This document shows positions 32,801 through 44,856 of a stretch of DNA of 64,000 nucleotides, one piece after another (the first letter of the stretch is position 1; the number at the start of each line of letters is the position of its first letter). Position numbers and translations under genes: made by a program. The notes beneath the pieces were generated by a model. That model had not been told where the DNA came from. It was given only the letters and a program-made list of their open reading frames with translations, and searched no databases. Source of the DNA: Cornus controversa (taxonomy: Eukaryota; Streptophyta; Magnoliopsida; Cornales; Cornaceae); contig CM048854.1 in the NCBI GenBank assembly GCA_026545225.1, positions 27,200,730 through 27,264,729 of the forward strand, written 5' to 3'.

Positions 32801-35584
32801 AAAATAATATTAAAAAGTTTTTTTTTAAAAAGAAAAAAAGAGTATTAACAGGTCAATTTGCAGATCAAGACATCAACAAAAAAGTAAGATATATGGCATA
32901 TCATATGTGCATAACGGGTCAATTTGTGAACCAAATACAAACACAAAAATGTGTAACATAGCATGATGCCATGATCAGATGTCTTCCAACAAAAACAAAA
33001 CAAAACAAAAAAGGAATTTTATGTGTGTACATACATTGGAACCTAGTTTTGGATGAACCACTTGCCAAATCATTTGCATTGATTTTTCCGTTTCCTCTGG
33101 CTCATTTCCCGCAACAAAAGTGATAACAGCCAAACACTCCAGTAACTACAATAATAAATTCAGTGTCCATAAAATAAAAGATTGCAAATAAGAATAGCTT
33201 GCAGGAACCAAAAACCAATCAAATCATGATGTAACTAAAGAATAGTAATCACACGTACAGATGATATCTTCGGTGTTTCATGGCGAGACTTCAGAGCTTG
33301 TGAAATAAGAGGGACTGATTCTTCCAATATTTCTTGAGCTTTGTCCCCAGGACCAGTTGTTAGAGCCAACAATCCTACCCAGGAAACCACAACACATGAA
33401 AATGCTAAAAGTTAAACAATAAGAGCAGCTTGTTACAAGGGTCAAAAACTAACCAACAGCATGAGATGCTAAAGATATCTCTCTGGCAGACCCTCGCTTG
33501 ATGGAATTTAAACATTGATGCAGTAATGTAAAAAACCTGTAGAAAGGAACACCATATAACTATGAGAACCATATACAGTCATGACTGGAAAGTTAAAGAA
33601 CATATTCAAATTGGAAGCATGGAATCTATTTTGGTTAAATCAAATTCATCTTTAACAGAAGTTTATTCAGATTGCTTGCACAAAATTTCCTTCACTAAAT
33701 CACATAAACTAGATGGAAGTTCGAATTCTTCAGAATTATAGTTATTAAAGGCTCGAGGCAGACTAAGGCGCCAAGATCTACTTGAGCACAAGTGCAAACC
33801 AAACTAAGGCATGAACCTGAGTTAATTAAAGGGCATCTTATAGGGCATCTCTAGATAGAGATGAATACTAAATAAAGAAAATTGATTTTTTTAAATATAT
33901 ATATGTAACAAAAACTAGTTGTCATAACAATCAGGGAAGTTTTCAGCAAATTAATTCATTTGTTAGTTGATTCAATGTGAACACATCATTTTAATTAACA
34001 TATGCTTCCACTTAAATCAATGTACATTTGAACAATTCAGAATAAAAAAGACTAGTAAGAAAAATTACAAAATAAAAATCGCATCTTTATCATCAACTAA
34101 GAGAGTCAGCTAAATTGACACCGATAAATCCTTTCAAGATGCATACGCATCAACTAAATCAAATACAACTGTAACTGTGCAATAATAATAGGTTGCAATC
34201 ATATAAATTTTAAACAAATGTAACATTATAATAAATGTTAACTACCAGCTACTCTAAAAGCTTAAGCTATTAGAGAACGTGTAACTTTAATATTTAAATC
34301 CTTCAACACACCCCTTCACATGTAGTCTTCTTTTGGTCCAACACGTGTTTCAATTTTAATTATCAAGGTGACAATGAGGTTGAACACAGGACGTTGCCTA
34401 CTCTAATACCATGTTAACTATCATGTACTCTAAAAGCTTAAGCTATTAGAGTGGGTATAACTTTAATACTTAAATCCTTCAATAATAAATATTTAGAATC
34501 AAGCACTAGATCTATTTTATATCTGTAAATGGTTAATCATACCGGTAGATTATCGAACATGATCCAGCGAATATGACAATAATATGATACAGAGTAAACA
34601 AATTACAGCCATTAAGAAAAAAGAAAAAAAAGTGAGACGACTGAATTATAAAAACAAGGAAATTTTATTGAACTTTTTGGTGCGCTAAAAAGTCGTGCGT
34701 CTAAAGGTGCCTTGCCTATAGTAAGATAAGACACATAAGCTGAGGGCTTTCCAGGACCTAAGGGGGCTTCTGATAACTATGTTCAGAACCAAAAACGCAA
34801 GAGCTAACAAACAGCCTCTAATATCTGGTAACTTACATAAATCTGAAACAAAATAAGATTGACACACTGTTTTAGGTTATTCAGAAGCTCCAAAATCACC
34901 CTATCATAAATTGAAAACAGAATAATATAAAATAAAAGGAAACAGCATAAAAAAGCTCACTTCTTTTCCACAAACTCGTGCTGTAAATTGCTATTAAAAG
35001 CCTCTATAATATCTGAAAGAGCCTTCTCTCTTGTGGAACCCCTTTATAAAATAAATAAACAAATCAGCATTAGTATCATAGCAATAAAGACTAGAAGTAT
35101 CACTTCTTAATTACTTGTCAATATTGCTAGCGCAATATATCAATGCAACAATATATATCAACAAACATAACAGATTCAACTGAAATTAACTACCTTTTCT
35201 CATATAAAGCATCTAGACATCGATCAAGTAAATCCTCTTTATCAGGCTGCACTTCTTCAGCACCCGACACCAACATATTATCAGACCGTACAGTCGATGA
35301 CGAACTCACACTATCATCGTCATCAAAATCCAACATCGCAGCATTCTTACGTTGAGAATTACCTAAACAAATTCAATAATTCCACCCCTATTCAATTATG
35401 TTAAAAAAAAATAAAAAAAACCCCTTTTTCCAGAAACACATACATATAACATCAATCGAGACATTAAAACCCTAATCAGAGAAATATAGAAACCCTAGAA
35501 TTAATAGAAACATATATTCATACGAACACACATTGAATAGAATATAGATATGTATATCTGTATATATGACTTACGTTTTCCCAT
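23898..35584 (-). CDS. SAT32: Interferon-related developmental regulator (IFRD) family protein, SAT32-like, 13 exons, 449 aa
   Basis: Minus-strand gene assembled by hand. Coding exons in transcript order: 35584-35575, 35362-35194, 35041-34961, 33536-33454, 33374-33259, 33145-33035, 32637-32528, 32237-31928, 31844-31767, 31685-31635, 31529-31440, 24688-24611, 23960-23898. They total 1350 nt (449 codons plus TAA); every junction is GT/AG and stays in frame. The protein starts [14 protein letters not shown], then has an acidic/serine stretch ([12 protein letters not shown]). A helical-repeat IFRD domain runs roughly through residues 40-340 (segments such as [53 protein letters not shown]). The C-terminal IFRD_C-type segment includes [20 protein letters not shown], and the end is GGEEVLEVA. 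Order and length match Arabidopsis SAT32 (SALT-TOLERANCE 32) as I recall it; orthology is inferred. IFRD proteins are considered transcriptional co-regulators. The first coding exon is only 10 nt; introns 3 and 11 are inflated by transposons. The ATG is the one that joins in frame to exon 2. Confidence 0.93.
24801..24851. repeat. CATA/CA/TA microsatellite
   Basis: Compound short tandem repeat in intron 11 of the IFRD gene. Confidence 0.85.
25160..26476 (+). pseudogene. copia polyprotein pieces: RNase H end, then protease-integrase
   Basis: 25160-25563 reads [14 protein letters not shown], stop, [10 protein letters not shown], then the RNase H end through [13 protein letters not shown], followed by the polypurine tract GAGGGGGAGAA. 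The TGA at 25210 replaces an Arg codon. From about 25580 comes a different part of the same type of polyprotein: a protease with [12 protein letters not shown] (Arg in the D-S/T-G motif), then a GAG-pre-integrase zinc region ([21 protein letters not shown]) and the integrase start ([22 protein letters not shown]). RNase H preceding protease is the reverse of the normal order, so these are two joined fragments. Confidence 0.8.
26478..27036 (+). repeat. copia LTR inside intron 11
   Basis: Starts TGTTAGGTTGG directly after the broken integrase reading. It contains a TATA box (CTATAAATAG, 26651-26660) and the copia U5 phrase GTAGGCCTGTTTTGCCGAAC, and ends near ATCATCACA. Repeated ACTCTCATTGT motifs occur at 26700-26790. 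Confidence 0.6.
27064..27636 (+). pseudogene. Second copia GAG-pre-integrase/integrase fragment
   Basis: Close duplicate of 26050-26475 that starts at the shared TCTCGCTCATCTATT and continues further ([38 protein letters not shown]). A stop interrupts it after VLKD. Ends where LINE sequence begins. Confidence 0.75.
27637..31398 (+). pseudogene. L1-type LINE, 5'-truncated, inactive
   Basis: Endonuclease end: [17 protein letters not shown], then [11 protein letters not shown] (about 27730) and SDHTPL (about 27980). Reverse transcriptase: [10 protein letters not shown] (28660), [20 protein letters not shown] (28785-28840), [13 protein letters not shown] (28990), [11 protein letters not shown] (29168), [10 protein letters not shown] (29317, the F-A-D-D active site) and ITYLGLPLG (29516). 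The zinc-finger-like C-terminal region (RRTFEDEE at 31170) is degraded. A TAG at 28699 and frameshifts near 28360, 28970 and 29180 inactivate it. It ends AATAAAATC... plus a 17-nt poly(A) at 31382-31398. It lies antisense to the IFRD gene. Confidence 0.88.
29968..30374. mobile_element. hAT-like MITE, 407 bp, nested in the LINE
   Basis: Ends CATAGTTGTTAAAGGC and (reverse complement) CATAGTTGTCAAAGGC; exact 8-bp duplication GGGAAGAG at 29960-29967 and 30375-30382. The interior is unusually GC-rich, full of GGCGC/GCGCC motifs. Small minus-strand ORFs inside are spurious. Confidence 0.88.
32457..32498. repeat. CA/GA microsatellite in IFRD intron 7
   Basis: ACACACACAC followed by GAGAGAGAGA, about 30 bp from exon 7. 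Confidence 0.8.
33737..34781. mobile_element. hAT-like MITE in IFRD intron 3 (same family)
   Basis: Ends TATAGTTATTAAAGGC and (reverse complement) CATAGTTATCAGAAGC, related to the ends of 29968-30374. Flanks TTCAGAAT and TTCAGAAC form an 8-bp duplication with one mismatch. Length is 1045 bp, including a nested 249-bp TRIM. Confidence 0.8.
34236..34484 (-). mobile_element. TRIM (miniature LTR retrotransposon), 249 bp
   Basis: Two 73-bp LTRs (34236-34308 and 34412-34484) share ACTCTAAAAGCTTAAGCTAT. The target duplication ATAAA is exact (34231-34235 and 34485-34489). On the minus strand the 5' LTR ends TTAACA followed at once by TGGTATTAGAG, a primer site for initiator tRNA-Met, and a purine-rich GAAGGGGTG precedes the 3' LTR. 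The 100-bp interior is non-coding. A textbook TRIM layout. Confidence 0.9.
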
Positions 35585-36000
35585 TGATGACAGCTCCTGG
35601 TTGGTATTGACCGTAAGGTCAAAAGAAGGTACAGAGTTGACTAGAAATGGGACGATGAAAAGACTCTGAAAGGAAGAGATGAGATTGATTGGAAAGAGAA
35701 AGATGAAACGGAGCTGAATCGAAGAAAGATGATGATGATGATGTATCCATTAAAGATCTGAAGAATATAGAAAGCAATCTCTCTCTAGATTTCAGTTTAA
35801 AATAGATATATAGATATAGATATAGAGAGAGAAAGGAATGGTCAGGCAGGAGAGCGAACGAGAGGACTCAAATTGAGAAGAAGAAAAATGGGAATTGAGG
35901 TTTTGGTTTTGCTGCTGAAAGAAAGAGAATTATTCAAATTGGTGGCTTCGAATATTCGGCGTGCCTGTGTATATGTTGGAGAATACACACCACTACGTTA
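35585..36000 (-). promoter_or_regulatory. 5' leader / proximal upstream region of the IFRD gene
   Basis: Immediately upstream of the start codon on the minus strand. It contains GA/CT-rich tracts (about 35690-35940) typical of plant 5' leaders. I could not place the transcription start, and no TATA box is convincing. A coding-length ORF is absent. Confidence 0.35.
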
Positions 36001-36184
36001 GGCCGCTTGTTACGTGGCATAGATCAAAACCGTTCGTTCACGTTTAACATCAAGTTCTGAATTCTCACTTGAAATTGTTACCGTACTCCTGTGTCGGTCT
36101 ATCCTGTATTCCTGTGTCTGCGTCGTGTGAAATTACTGTGTAAAAGTACAAAGTTAGCGTTTTTCCTAACACATTCAATTTCAG

Positions 36185-36660
36185 ATACTATCCTTTATTT
36201 TTATTTTTTTAAAAATACAGCAAAAATCATATTTAATAACTTAGTTTTCATATCTGAAAAATAAAAGTGATATTAAAATTTTAACAATCGTTGGACATAA
36301 TTTAAAAACTTATAACGATACTTTCAATTTTATTTTTTATTTTTCAGTTCAAATCTTTATTTTTAATTTTTTTATAATATACAATAAATAAAAATTTTGG
36401 TTACTCAAAAATATAATATAATAAATTAAAATTTTATAAAAAACAAGAATAAAAAAATTAGAAAATACAATAAATAAAAAAACTTGGTTGCTCAAAAAAT
36501 AAAATATAACAAAATATGAAAATAAAATACAATAAATAAAAATAATATATTATAAATAAAATATAATAAATACAAAATTATAAGTCAATAAGAATAAAAA
36601 AACTTTTATAAAATAAAATATATATATATATATAAATATAAATATAAATATCAAAAAACT
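36185..36660. repeat. AT-rich low-complexity tract
   Basis: Dominated by AATAAATAAAAA-type words and a TATATATA run near 36625. No coding or RNA signal. Confidence 0.6.
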
Positions 36661-36837
36661 CAATTTTCACTTGCTTGGAACTGTTTGAAGAGAATAGTTT
36701 TTACAAAACTGAATTACATGAGTATAAGTTTTTACTGAACAATTAAAAGTTGTTTCGAGAGTTTTGGAAACCAAAGTGAAAACACGGAGAAGAGGACGGC
36801 TATTTAAAAAAAGTACCGACACCTCCATTTAACGTAA

Positions 36838-36966
36838 CCTTATCCCTCGCTTATAATGTTCTTTTCTCTCGTCACTCTCTCTCTCTATGGAGAAAACATC
36901 CAACACAGAAGACATATCTCTCTGATGATCTAGAATGCATCTATCTCTTTGTCAATCTTTTTAGGT
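36838..36966 (+). other. Possible leader exon with splice donor
   Basis: A CT-rich leader-like stretch (CACTCTCTCTCTCTATGG) ends in TTTTTAG|GTAAGT at about 36964. Plant leaders with a first intron look like this. The putative next exon would be near 38377. Inference only. Confidence 0.25.
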
Positions 36967-38403
36967 AAGTTGTTGATTCCTTTCTCTAAGATTCACGGTG
37001 TTTGTTCACGAATTTTTGGGTGTTGGGTCCTCTTTTTCTATTTGGTTAATTTTCATGATTGAGTCCTCTTGTTGGTTTCTTTGCTTGATTTTTTTGTCAC
37101 CAATCTTTCGCATACTATAAGAAAATATAATATTCATGCTTTTTGTCCACCGATTTTTTTGGTTTAAAGTTCACAGTATCCGTGAATATCTATCACTTTT
37201 TTTGTGTCTATGTGTATACTTTTGTACTTTTTTAAGTTTTTATAATTATGGCTTTAAAGAGCTAATTTGTTTGATGTGTGCATATATATATATATGGATC
37301 TGCTTTGGTGTTTACCTATAAAGTTTGATTGAGAGAACACGTGCTAATTTTGTTATAGCCTTGCATGGAAACTATTTGATGAAATGCATGTCTAAAATTG
37401 CTGAACAAATACAAGGGCATATCATAGATTATTATTGAAATTATCTTTCATGTCTTGTGTTAAGTGATATACAGATTGTCCTCTCTCTGTGCGTGTGTGT
37501 CTATATACATATCAATCAATGCATGGGTTATTATTGAAATCCCCTTTCATTAAAGTCTTGTGTAAGTGATAAGTGACATACAAAGACTCTCTCTATATAT
37601 ACACATGTCTTAATTTGGTAGTACTAATTAGTGTAGTTGTTAAATGTCAACCCTCTACTAAAATTGGTAGTCTTACTTTGGAAAACTTAATTTGTTTTGG
37701 AAATATTAAAGAAATGATCTATTAAATGTGTAAAATTAATCAACAACAGATCGGAGTTTGTATTAGAATTCAATTCTTTCGGCGTATTTTTTATATTCAT
37801 ATGAGCATTGTAAATTGAGTTATGAATGATTGATCGAACTATTTTTTAGGTTTTTCTCATGGTTAAACTTGTGTAAGGAGTACATAATGTAATTTTGTAT
37901 TCAAAGTTGATAAAGTGAAATATCATGTGCGATCATTTTCATTTGTAATTACTTGAATTACATCAAACTTACAAAATCCCATTAAGGCATTTGTCTACAA
38001 CCAAAACTCCCTTCAAATGCTATGGAATTGAAAATGGACCAGTTTCAAATGTTTTTCTAACAAAGTGTTTGGTGGAATTCCATTGGATTGATTAGTGGCA
38101 TGTTTGATTGTATGTATGGACCACTGAGATATGCTAATCGGTTACTATTACTAAAAATTGTATTCCATATTAATCTAAGAGTGTGTGGTCTGAAATGAAT
38201 GTGATGGATTTAAAAACCTTATTTTCCTTCTTTTTGCCTCTTTAAGAGCTTATTGGGATCCAAGTATGTGTTATGATTATGGTCTTATCTTAATAGCATA
38301 TTAGACCTGCCAATTCCTAGTCCTAGTTTATGTCTGCTTCTTGCAGCAACTTGACTTTGTACCTTATGTTTGTAGGAAGAGATGATTGCGTTGTCTCAAA
38401 TAG

Positions 38404-38718
38404 ATGATTGTGTTGTCTCAAATATCTACTTCCGAGGGTGCTGACTTGATTAATGGAATTGCTCTTTTTTGCCCCATACTTGGCAAGAAGGATGGGTTTG
38501 AACGTGGGTTCAATTATGGTGCAAAGCACACTCAATCAAGCCATTGTAGTTATGTTTGTGCAAAAGTTGAAGCTAATAAAGATGTTGAAGACTTTCCCTA
38601 TTTATCATATTTTTTGGGTTTTATTAGACCACTTCCCCAACTCTCCAAGGACACCAGGCTACTAGAGTTTGCCAACAAGCTCTCAGATTTTTTGTCCCTT
38701 TTGTTTTTGTATTCTTAG
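38404..38718 (+). CDS. Hypothetical 104-aa ORF
   Basis: The frame starts MIVLSQISTSEGADLINGIA and ends LSLLFLYS before a TAG at 38716-38718. I recognise no domain. An acceptor-like TTATGTTTGTAG lies just upstream at about 38376. An imperfect 22-bp tandem duplication (GATGATTG.GTTGTCTCAAAT, 38382-38425) puts an out-of-frame upstream ATG before it. It could be the coding exon of a small gene whose leader is near 36.9 kb, or a chance ORF. Confidence 0.25.
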   Translation: MIVLSQISTSEGADLINGIALFCPILGKKDGFERGFNYGAKHTQSSHCSYVCAKVEANKDVEDFPYLSYFLGFIRPLPQLSKDTRLLEFANKLSDFLSLLFLYS

Positions 38719-39308
38719 TGTATAATATTAAACAAGAATAATATAATTTGATTGTTAGGTTTTTTTTAATGTCCAATTTTGATGTTTATACATTTGATTG
38801 TTGTATCAATGCTTGAGGTTGTCTCTGGGATTATTTATAAATCCTTTTTATACTTTTGAAGCCAAGCTAGCTTGAAATAATTGTAGACCTAGAGTGGCCA
38901 TTAGAGCCTGCCTTTTGTTTCACAATGCCTTCATTCATTAATTTGAAGAAAATGAAATTGCCTCTTCCTTTGATTTGTCATAATTGCTGGAATTATTTTC
39001 AATAATAGTAGATTTATTAAGTTAAAAACACTAGTTTAAAAGTAATGCACCTCTAACACTTATTAATAAAAATTATATTATTAGATTTAAGAAAAATAAA
39101 GTAAAAATTATTTTCTGAAAACTGGTTAGTAGATACAACCAAGTAGATTTATGAGTTTTTATTCTTCAAAACCTGTTTTCTAGTATTACCAACGAAGTAG
39201 ATTTTTAAACTAAAAAAATTGAAAACTATTTTCTATTTTGATTCTCTGAAAACTGAAAAAATAGAAAACAAAAAACTGTTTTCATAGTTGCAAACCAAGT
39301 AAGCCCAT
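38719..39308. other. Intergenic, no gene seen
   Basis: AT-rich. Around 39170-39300 there are repeated GAAAAC/GTTTTC words suggesting a worn MITE end, but no complete element can be drawn. Confidence 0.4.
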
Positions 39309-40152
39309 TGTGACACCCCAATTTTTTCACATGAGTTGGTCAGACTCATATACGAAAACAGGGAGGCATCAGGCAATCGACAATAGAAAAGCATAGAATA
39401 CAAAATATAATAAAGAAAGAATTAAATAAAAAAAACTAATAAATAATAAATCTCAATACCATAACTCTCCATAAAACTCTAGGTAATTAATTCATAATAA
39501 AGTAGCAAAATCCTCAATTAATTACAACTCGAAAATCCCATAACTCAAGGGCTCCTAAATCCATAACAGGAAAGAAACTATAATATAATAATCTAGAAAA
39601 TAGAATAGTATCAAGTCTCTACTCTGAATAAATTGGAATAGAATATATACACGTGAATCTAAGAACAACCACAAACTCATCTCTATGGCTGAAACTTCTT
39701 GTTACCTGAAAGTTTGTTAACAACAAGTGGGTTAATCCCATAAGCAAGTTTTCTCTACTACAACCCAACAAAGTACCGATAAACTCATTATCTCCATACA
39801 TATAACAAAAATAATAATAACATTTACATATATTAATTTTATACAAGTGACCATTTATAAACTATACAAAAATTTAGACAACTCAATTATGCCCACATAA
39901 TCCATACGTAATAAATATACATATGTGTTCAATGAAATAAATCATAAAAGTTTAGGAAACTCAACCATGCCTGCAATTATATATAAGAATAAAAATAGGC
40001 AATTTAACCATGCCTGCAAATAACCACATACCCGGCAAATCAACCATGTCGTAGTAATTCAATCATGCTAATTGGTATTGGTGAGTCTGACTTATTAGCT
40101 AGCCCACAGTAGTTCAAAATACACATACACAATTCACAATTTGATAAGAATC

Positions 40153-42990
40153 TGTTGGAATTTATTCCATACCCAACTTGCAGAAATCAAGAATACTGCA
40201 ATTAATTAAAGAGGAGATTTTAATTGACATACCTGAATGAAGATTTAGCTGTAGAATACCTTTGAGTTTCTGCAAAAAATCCTTAGAGGGCTCTACCCCC
40301 TTTCTGAGAGTTGTTCTTCGATAGAGTTGAATAAGGGTTGTGAAACCCTTATTTATAACAACAACAGGGGGGGGACAGCTTCTCAACAAATAAAATATTT
40401 AAGTCTCCCTTCCTATCATGGAGACCTAGATATCAACGGTTAGGATTAAATCCTATCAAATAAAGTTAGAAAATCACAATCCAACGGTGTAAATATTATA
40501 CTATCAATTAGACCACAATTGACAAATATAACCCCAACCCATCAAGTAACAATAATTACATTGCAATCCAATTTTAAAAATAGTGCATAAGACCACAAAT
40601 AAAATATTTTATTTATTAAAATATTCTAACAATCTCCCACTTGGTTCATGCACTTTAAATTTTATAAAACGACACTATGAATTGCAACACTTTAGAAAAG
40701 TCGAGTGACCACTCATTTTATTTTAGAAAAATACAATTATTGAAACAGATGGATTGAAACTTTAAAACACACTCTTCCATAGACTTCTTCAATAGTGGAT
40801 CATGGATGCGTAGACAAGTAATATAATAGTATAAATAGTTTCATGGTCTCAAAACTAATTCCATCTAGGATTTGAACAAATATAGTGATTTTTACTGCAT
40901 TTCATAAGATGCGCAAACTGCATGTGGTCTAAACGCACACCTCACTATCCGTCCTACTTCATACCATCACGGTATGTCACCTGAGCATATTACAGCAAAC
41001 CGCCAACCTTCTGTCCAGTGTGAGGGTTTACCGATATGGAGCCAATCCCATATCTAGCCTAAGCTATCCTCATGGAATGTGAAACACTCCCACAGGCACT
41101 TTAATAATTATGTTTGGATTTATCAATGTCGTGCCAATCCCACATCTAATCCAAACACCCTCATGAGTGTAACATCACTCCCAGGCAAACATAATAGCAC
41201 GTACATAAACTATATATAAATGAAGATAATAATAATGATGCATCATAACTTTATTTTGCATGCAAATAACTGTCACTAAAAGGCATAAATTAACTGAAGG
41301 AAAATAACTATCACCATAACGTGTAAATAAGCTGAAAGCTTACTGCAATGTAACATGATGTAAAGAAAAAACAAACATCATTACACAGAGACTCTTGAAC
41401 ACCCATCTGGATCATGTGTTCCTTAAATAATTTCAGCCGAAGACCTTTAGTGAGAGAATCTACAATCATCTTTTCTGTTACTATATGGGGAATCTCAATC
41501 AAACTTTCCTTAACCTTTTCACACACGATAAGATATTTTATATCAATGTGCCTATTACGTTTGGTCAACTTTTCATCTTTCATATACTTTATAACAATTT
41601 TATTATCACAGAAAATGCCACAGGCTTGTGTATAGAGTCCACAACCTTCAAATTCACAATAAAAATTTCCCAACCACATGGCATGTCTGGTCGTTTCACA
41701 ATAACTGGCCAACTTTGCATACATAATGAAATATGTGATAATAGACTTCTTAGAGTTTTTTTTCATGAAACAGCTCCTTAAGCTAGCATAAAAAATAAAT
41801 CCAGAAGTGGATTTTCTACTACTCGAGTAACCTGCAAAGTCAGCATCAGAATAACCAACTACCACAAAGCAATCTAATTTCTTGTAGATCAACATGAACT
41901 CTTTAGTTCTTTGGAGATACCTCAAAACTTTCTTCACTACCTTTGAATAAACAATGTGCAGATTTTGCTAAAATCAACTTGACTTCTCACAAAATCATTA
42001 TCGAGACATTTTTACTATGATAACATATTTCCTTTAACACATTGAACCTCACCTGGTACACAATATCTCCATCTCAAAAGTTTTCAATATTTTGTCAATA
42101 CATGCCTTTTGAGAAAGTCCAAATTTTTCTGTAGTGCATGTATTACATGAATGTCATTACTAATTAGCAAAATATCATCAACATATAAGACAAAGATAAG
42201 AAATTAACTCCCACTGAACTTGAGGTATATGCATTAGATCATGATACTCTTCAGGTTGAAACATGTAAATCACTTCCTTAATGTCTCAATTGAGGAACAT
42301 TGTCTAGACATCTATCTAATATAACTCAACATCATTAAGTATAAAAGAAATTACAAAGTTCTAGACTCCCACTGAATTCACACATCCTTAATAAATTTTA
42401 CAATGACATGTTTCAACAATTTCCATAGGTTTAGAGGGATAATAAAATCATAACCAAAATATCTCTCCAGATACTCATTGAAAAGACAAGTGATGGTGCA
42501 AAAGGATCAAGTTTCTTAATATCTAGATTGTACAATTTTAATCTTTCTGTCTAACAGCCCTTCATCTTCGGAGAAATATATTTTAAACACATCAAGTGTT
42601 TCAGACTTCTGGTGAATTATGTACAAATAAGCATACCTTAAAAAACCATCAATGAAGTAATGAAATACCTCTGCCCTCCTCAAGAAGGAGTAGAAAATGG
42701 ACCCCAAATGTCAGTGTGAATGAGGTCTAAAAGACCAGATGACTGACTAGCCTCAAAATTGCGTTTCTTCTGCATCTCTCCCTTGACACAATCAATTATA
42801 AATCATAATCAGAAAAATTAGTAGTTCAATAATCACATCTTTGACCATGCATTCTAGTCTTTTTCGTGAGACCACAATTGACAAGTATAACCCCAACCCA
42901 TCAAGTAACAATAATTACATTGCAATCCAATTTTAAAAATAGTGCATAGGACCACAAATAAAATATTTTATTTATTAAAATATTCTAACA
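40153..42990 (-). mobile_element. Ty1/copia retrotransposon, minus strand, degenerate
   Basis: Target duplication GAATC is exact at 40148-40152 and 42991-42995. The 3' LTR (40153-40631, reading TGTTAGAATA on the minus strand) is preceded by polypurine tract CAAGTGGGAGATT. The 5' LTR survives as 122 bp (42869-42990). The internal region keeps integrase and RNase H readings but lacks gag and most of reverse transcriptase. Confidence 0.85.
41311..42790 (-). pseudogene. copia integrase-RNase H remnants
   Basis: Near 42790-42690 the minus strand reads VKGEMQKKRNFEASQSSG and LIHTDIWGPFSTP, integrase start; 42707-42516 continues it. From 41937 to 41311 an open 208-codon frame covers the RNase H end: LRYLQRTKEFMLIY, GYSDADFAGYSSSRKSTSGF and a degraded acidic/His region ending near KRNRHIDIKY. 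Stops and deletions separate the parts. Confidence 0.8.
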
Positions 42991-44856
42991 GAATCAACAT
43001 AAACATATATATAACAATTTATCTGAAATAATTTTTACATTGATTATATGAAAAGTAATATTACATGATCTTTTGCATACTCAAAATATTTCAACTCAAC
43101 TAGTTATACAACCATTAACATACATGAAAACTCAAAACCATCAATACATTAAACAACTTAAACCTATCATACTAGTTCATAAAAATTTAACAAGGAATCA
43201 AACATACATATAACCTAATTAATAGCATGTAAAGAGCATAGTACATATACAACAAATTATAATATGATGAACACGCAAAACAAAAAACAAAACAACATAT
43301 TAAGATATATATCAGATTATAAACATGAATATATACATAAAACATATTTTATATAGTCAAAACTAACATATGAGCATCATTGTATGTCCCTAACAACACA
43401 TATATGTATATATAGCGAATCAGACACTCACAACCAACTTAATCTTAAGCAAACCTTATTTCCTGTGCCTCACAAAGTGAATTAAAACCCTAAGACAACA
43501 TATAAACACGCAAATCAGATTATATACACACATATATATATAGATATACATAGAAACATCATATTTACACATATACAATTCATAAACCTAATTAAACCTA
43601 TTATATACACCTAATACATATAAGAGGTTCTACATTTATGGGTCTAAAGGGGAAGAGAAGAAAGAGACTTGCCTTATAATTTGCAGAGCAACGTCACGTA
43701 TCTCCTTGCGTGTTTGTCTCAATTCGTTCTTCGCGATGTATGCGTAGTGTTGATTACGATTCTGCACAAACTCTAAAACATAATTATTTCATATTTTATA
43801 TAGTTAAAAATAATGGAGTATTACATATATATAAATACAATTATATATAATATAAAAATATAAAAGGAAATAATAACAAGTATATATAATAATATATGAC
43901 AATTAACAAAAACATGTAAATAGTTATAATTTATGATAATTACCAAAAACATACAAATGCAGAAAAATAAATTTTTAATTAAAATAAATAAAATAAAGTC
44001 CTAACAAATATGATTTCAGAGGAAAGAATATACATAAAATATGTAATATCCCATTTATGTTGATTAAAATGAGTTGGAATCATATTACTCAAACACAATT
44101 TTTAGTCAAAGGTACTACTATGTTTTTTTAAAATTAATTTTGGATTATCAAACATATTTTCATATTTGTATTTTCAAAATTTCAACAGCATATGACGCTA
44201 CCAAACATATTATGAATTTTACATAAATGACAGCAAAACAGGTTTTCAGATTTCATTTTTCAGAAATCAGAAAATGCAATTCATCAGTGTTACAAACAAC
44301 CCCTTATTGTGTTAGCACAAGACTGTTATAGTGAGGAAGGGGTGCAACTCGGACCAATTTGAATCCAATCCAAAAAATTTCAGATTTGGATTATGTAAAT
44401 TACAATTTGGTTTGGATTTGGGTTGGAAAGTAAAGATTCAATTTTACTTTGGCTCGAGTTTGGGTTACTATGTCGAGTAACCCAAAACCCAATCCGAGCC
44501 CGTCTCAAATTATAAAACTCAACGAACTCAAACTATAAAACTAAATTGATATTGGTATTTTTGGATTTACAATATTGCCCTTATTAGTTTATAGTGTTTT
44601 TGTCTTTGAACTATGATATTATGTAATAACTTATTAAAAGCTAATACTTATTAGCTTTTTATACATTTATTTTTATGTCACACCAATATCTTTAATTATT
44701 TTAGTTATGAAAAAGTTAAGATTATTTTATTTGTTATTACAACATAATGTTTTAGGTTATTTGAAACTATGTTAAGATTACTTATTAGTTTCAAATTTGT
44801 TTGACGTTGTGGTTGAATAGGCTAAAAACATTTGTGAAAATTCATTTGAAACTATG

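Larger units (their letters stand above)
39309..44049 (-). mobile_element. Gypsy-type LTR remnant split by a copia element
   Basis: Starts TGTGACACCCCAA, resembling the TGTCACGCCCC ends of the two LTRs below in the same orientation. CCCAT occurs on both sides (39304-39308 and 44050-44054) as a possible 5-bp target duplication. The interior has phrases like AACCATGCCTGCAA but no coding region of its own. The right boundary is the weakest part, since the expected terminal CA is absent. Confidence 0.45.

Noticed and set aside
41414-41781. Plus-strand ORFs opposite the copia RNase H
   Set aside because: Antisense shadows of the minus-strand RNase H reading, which has clear motifs.
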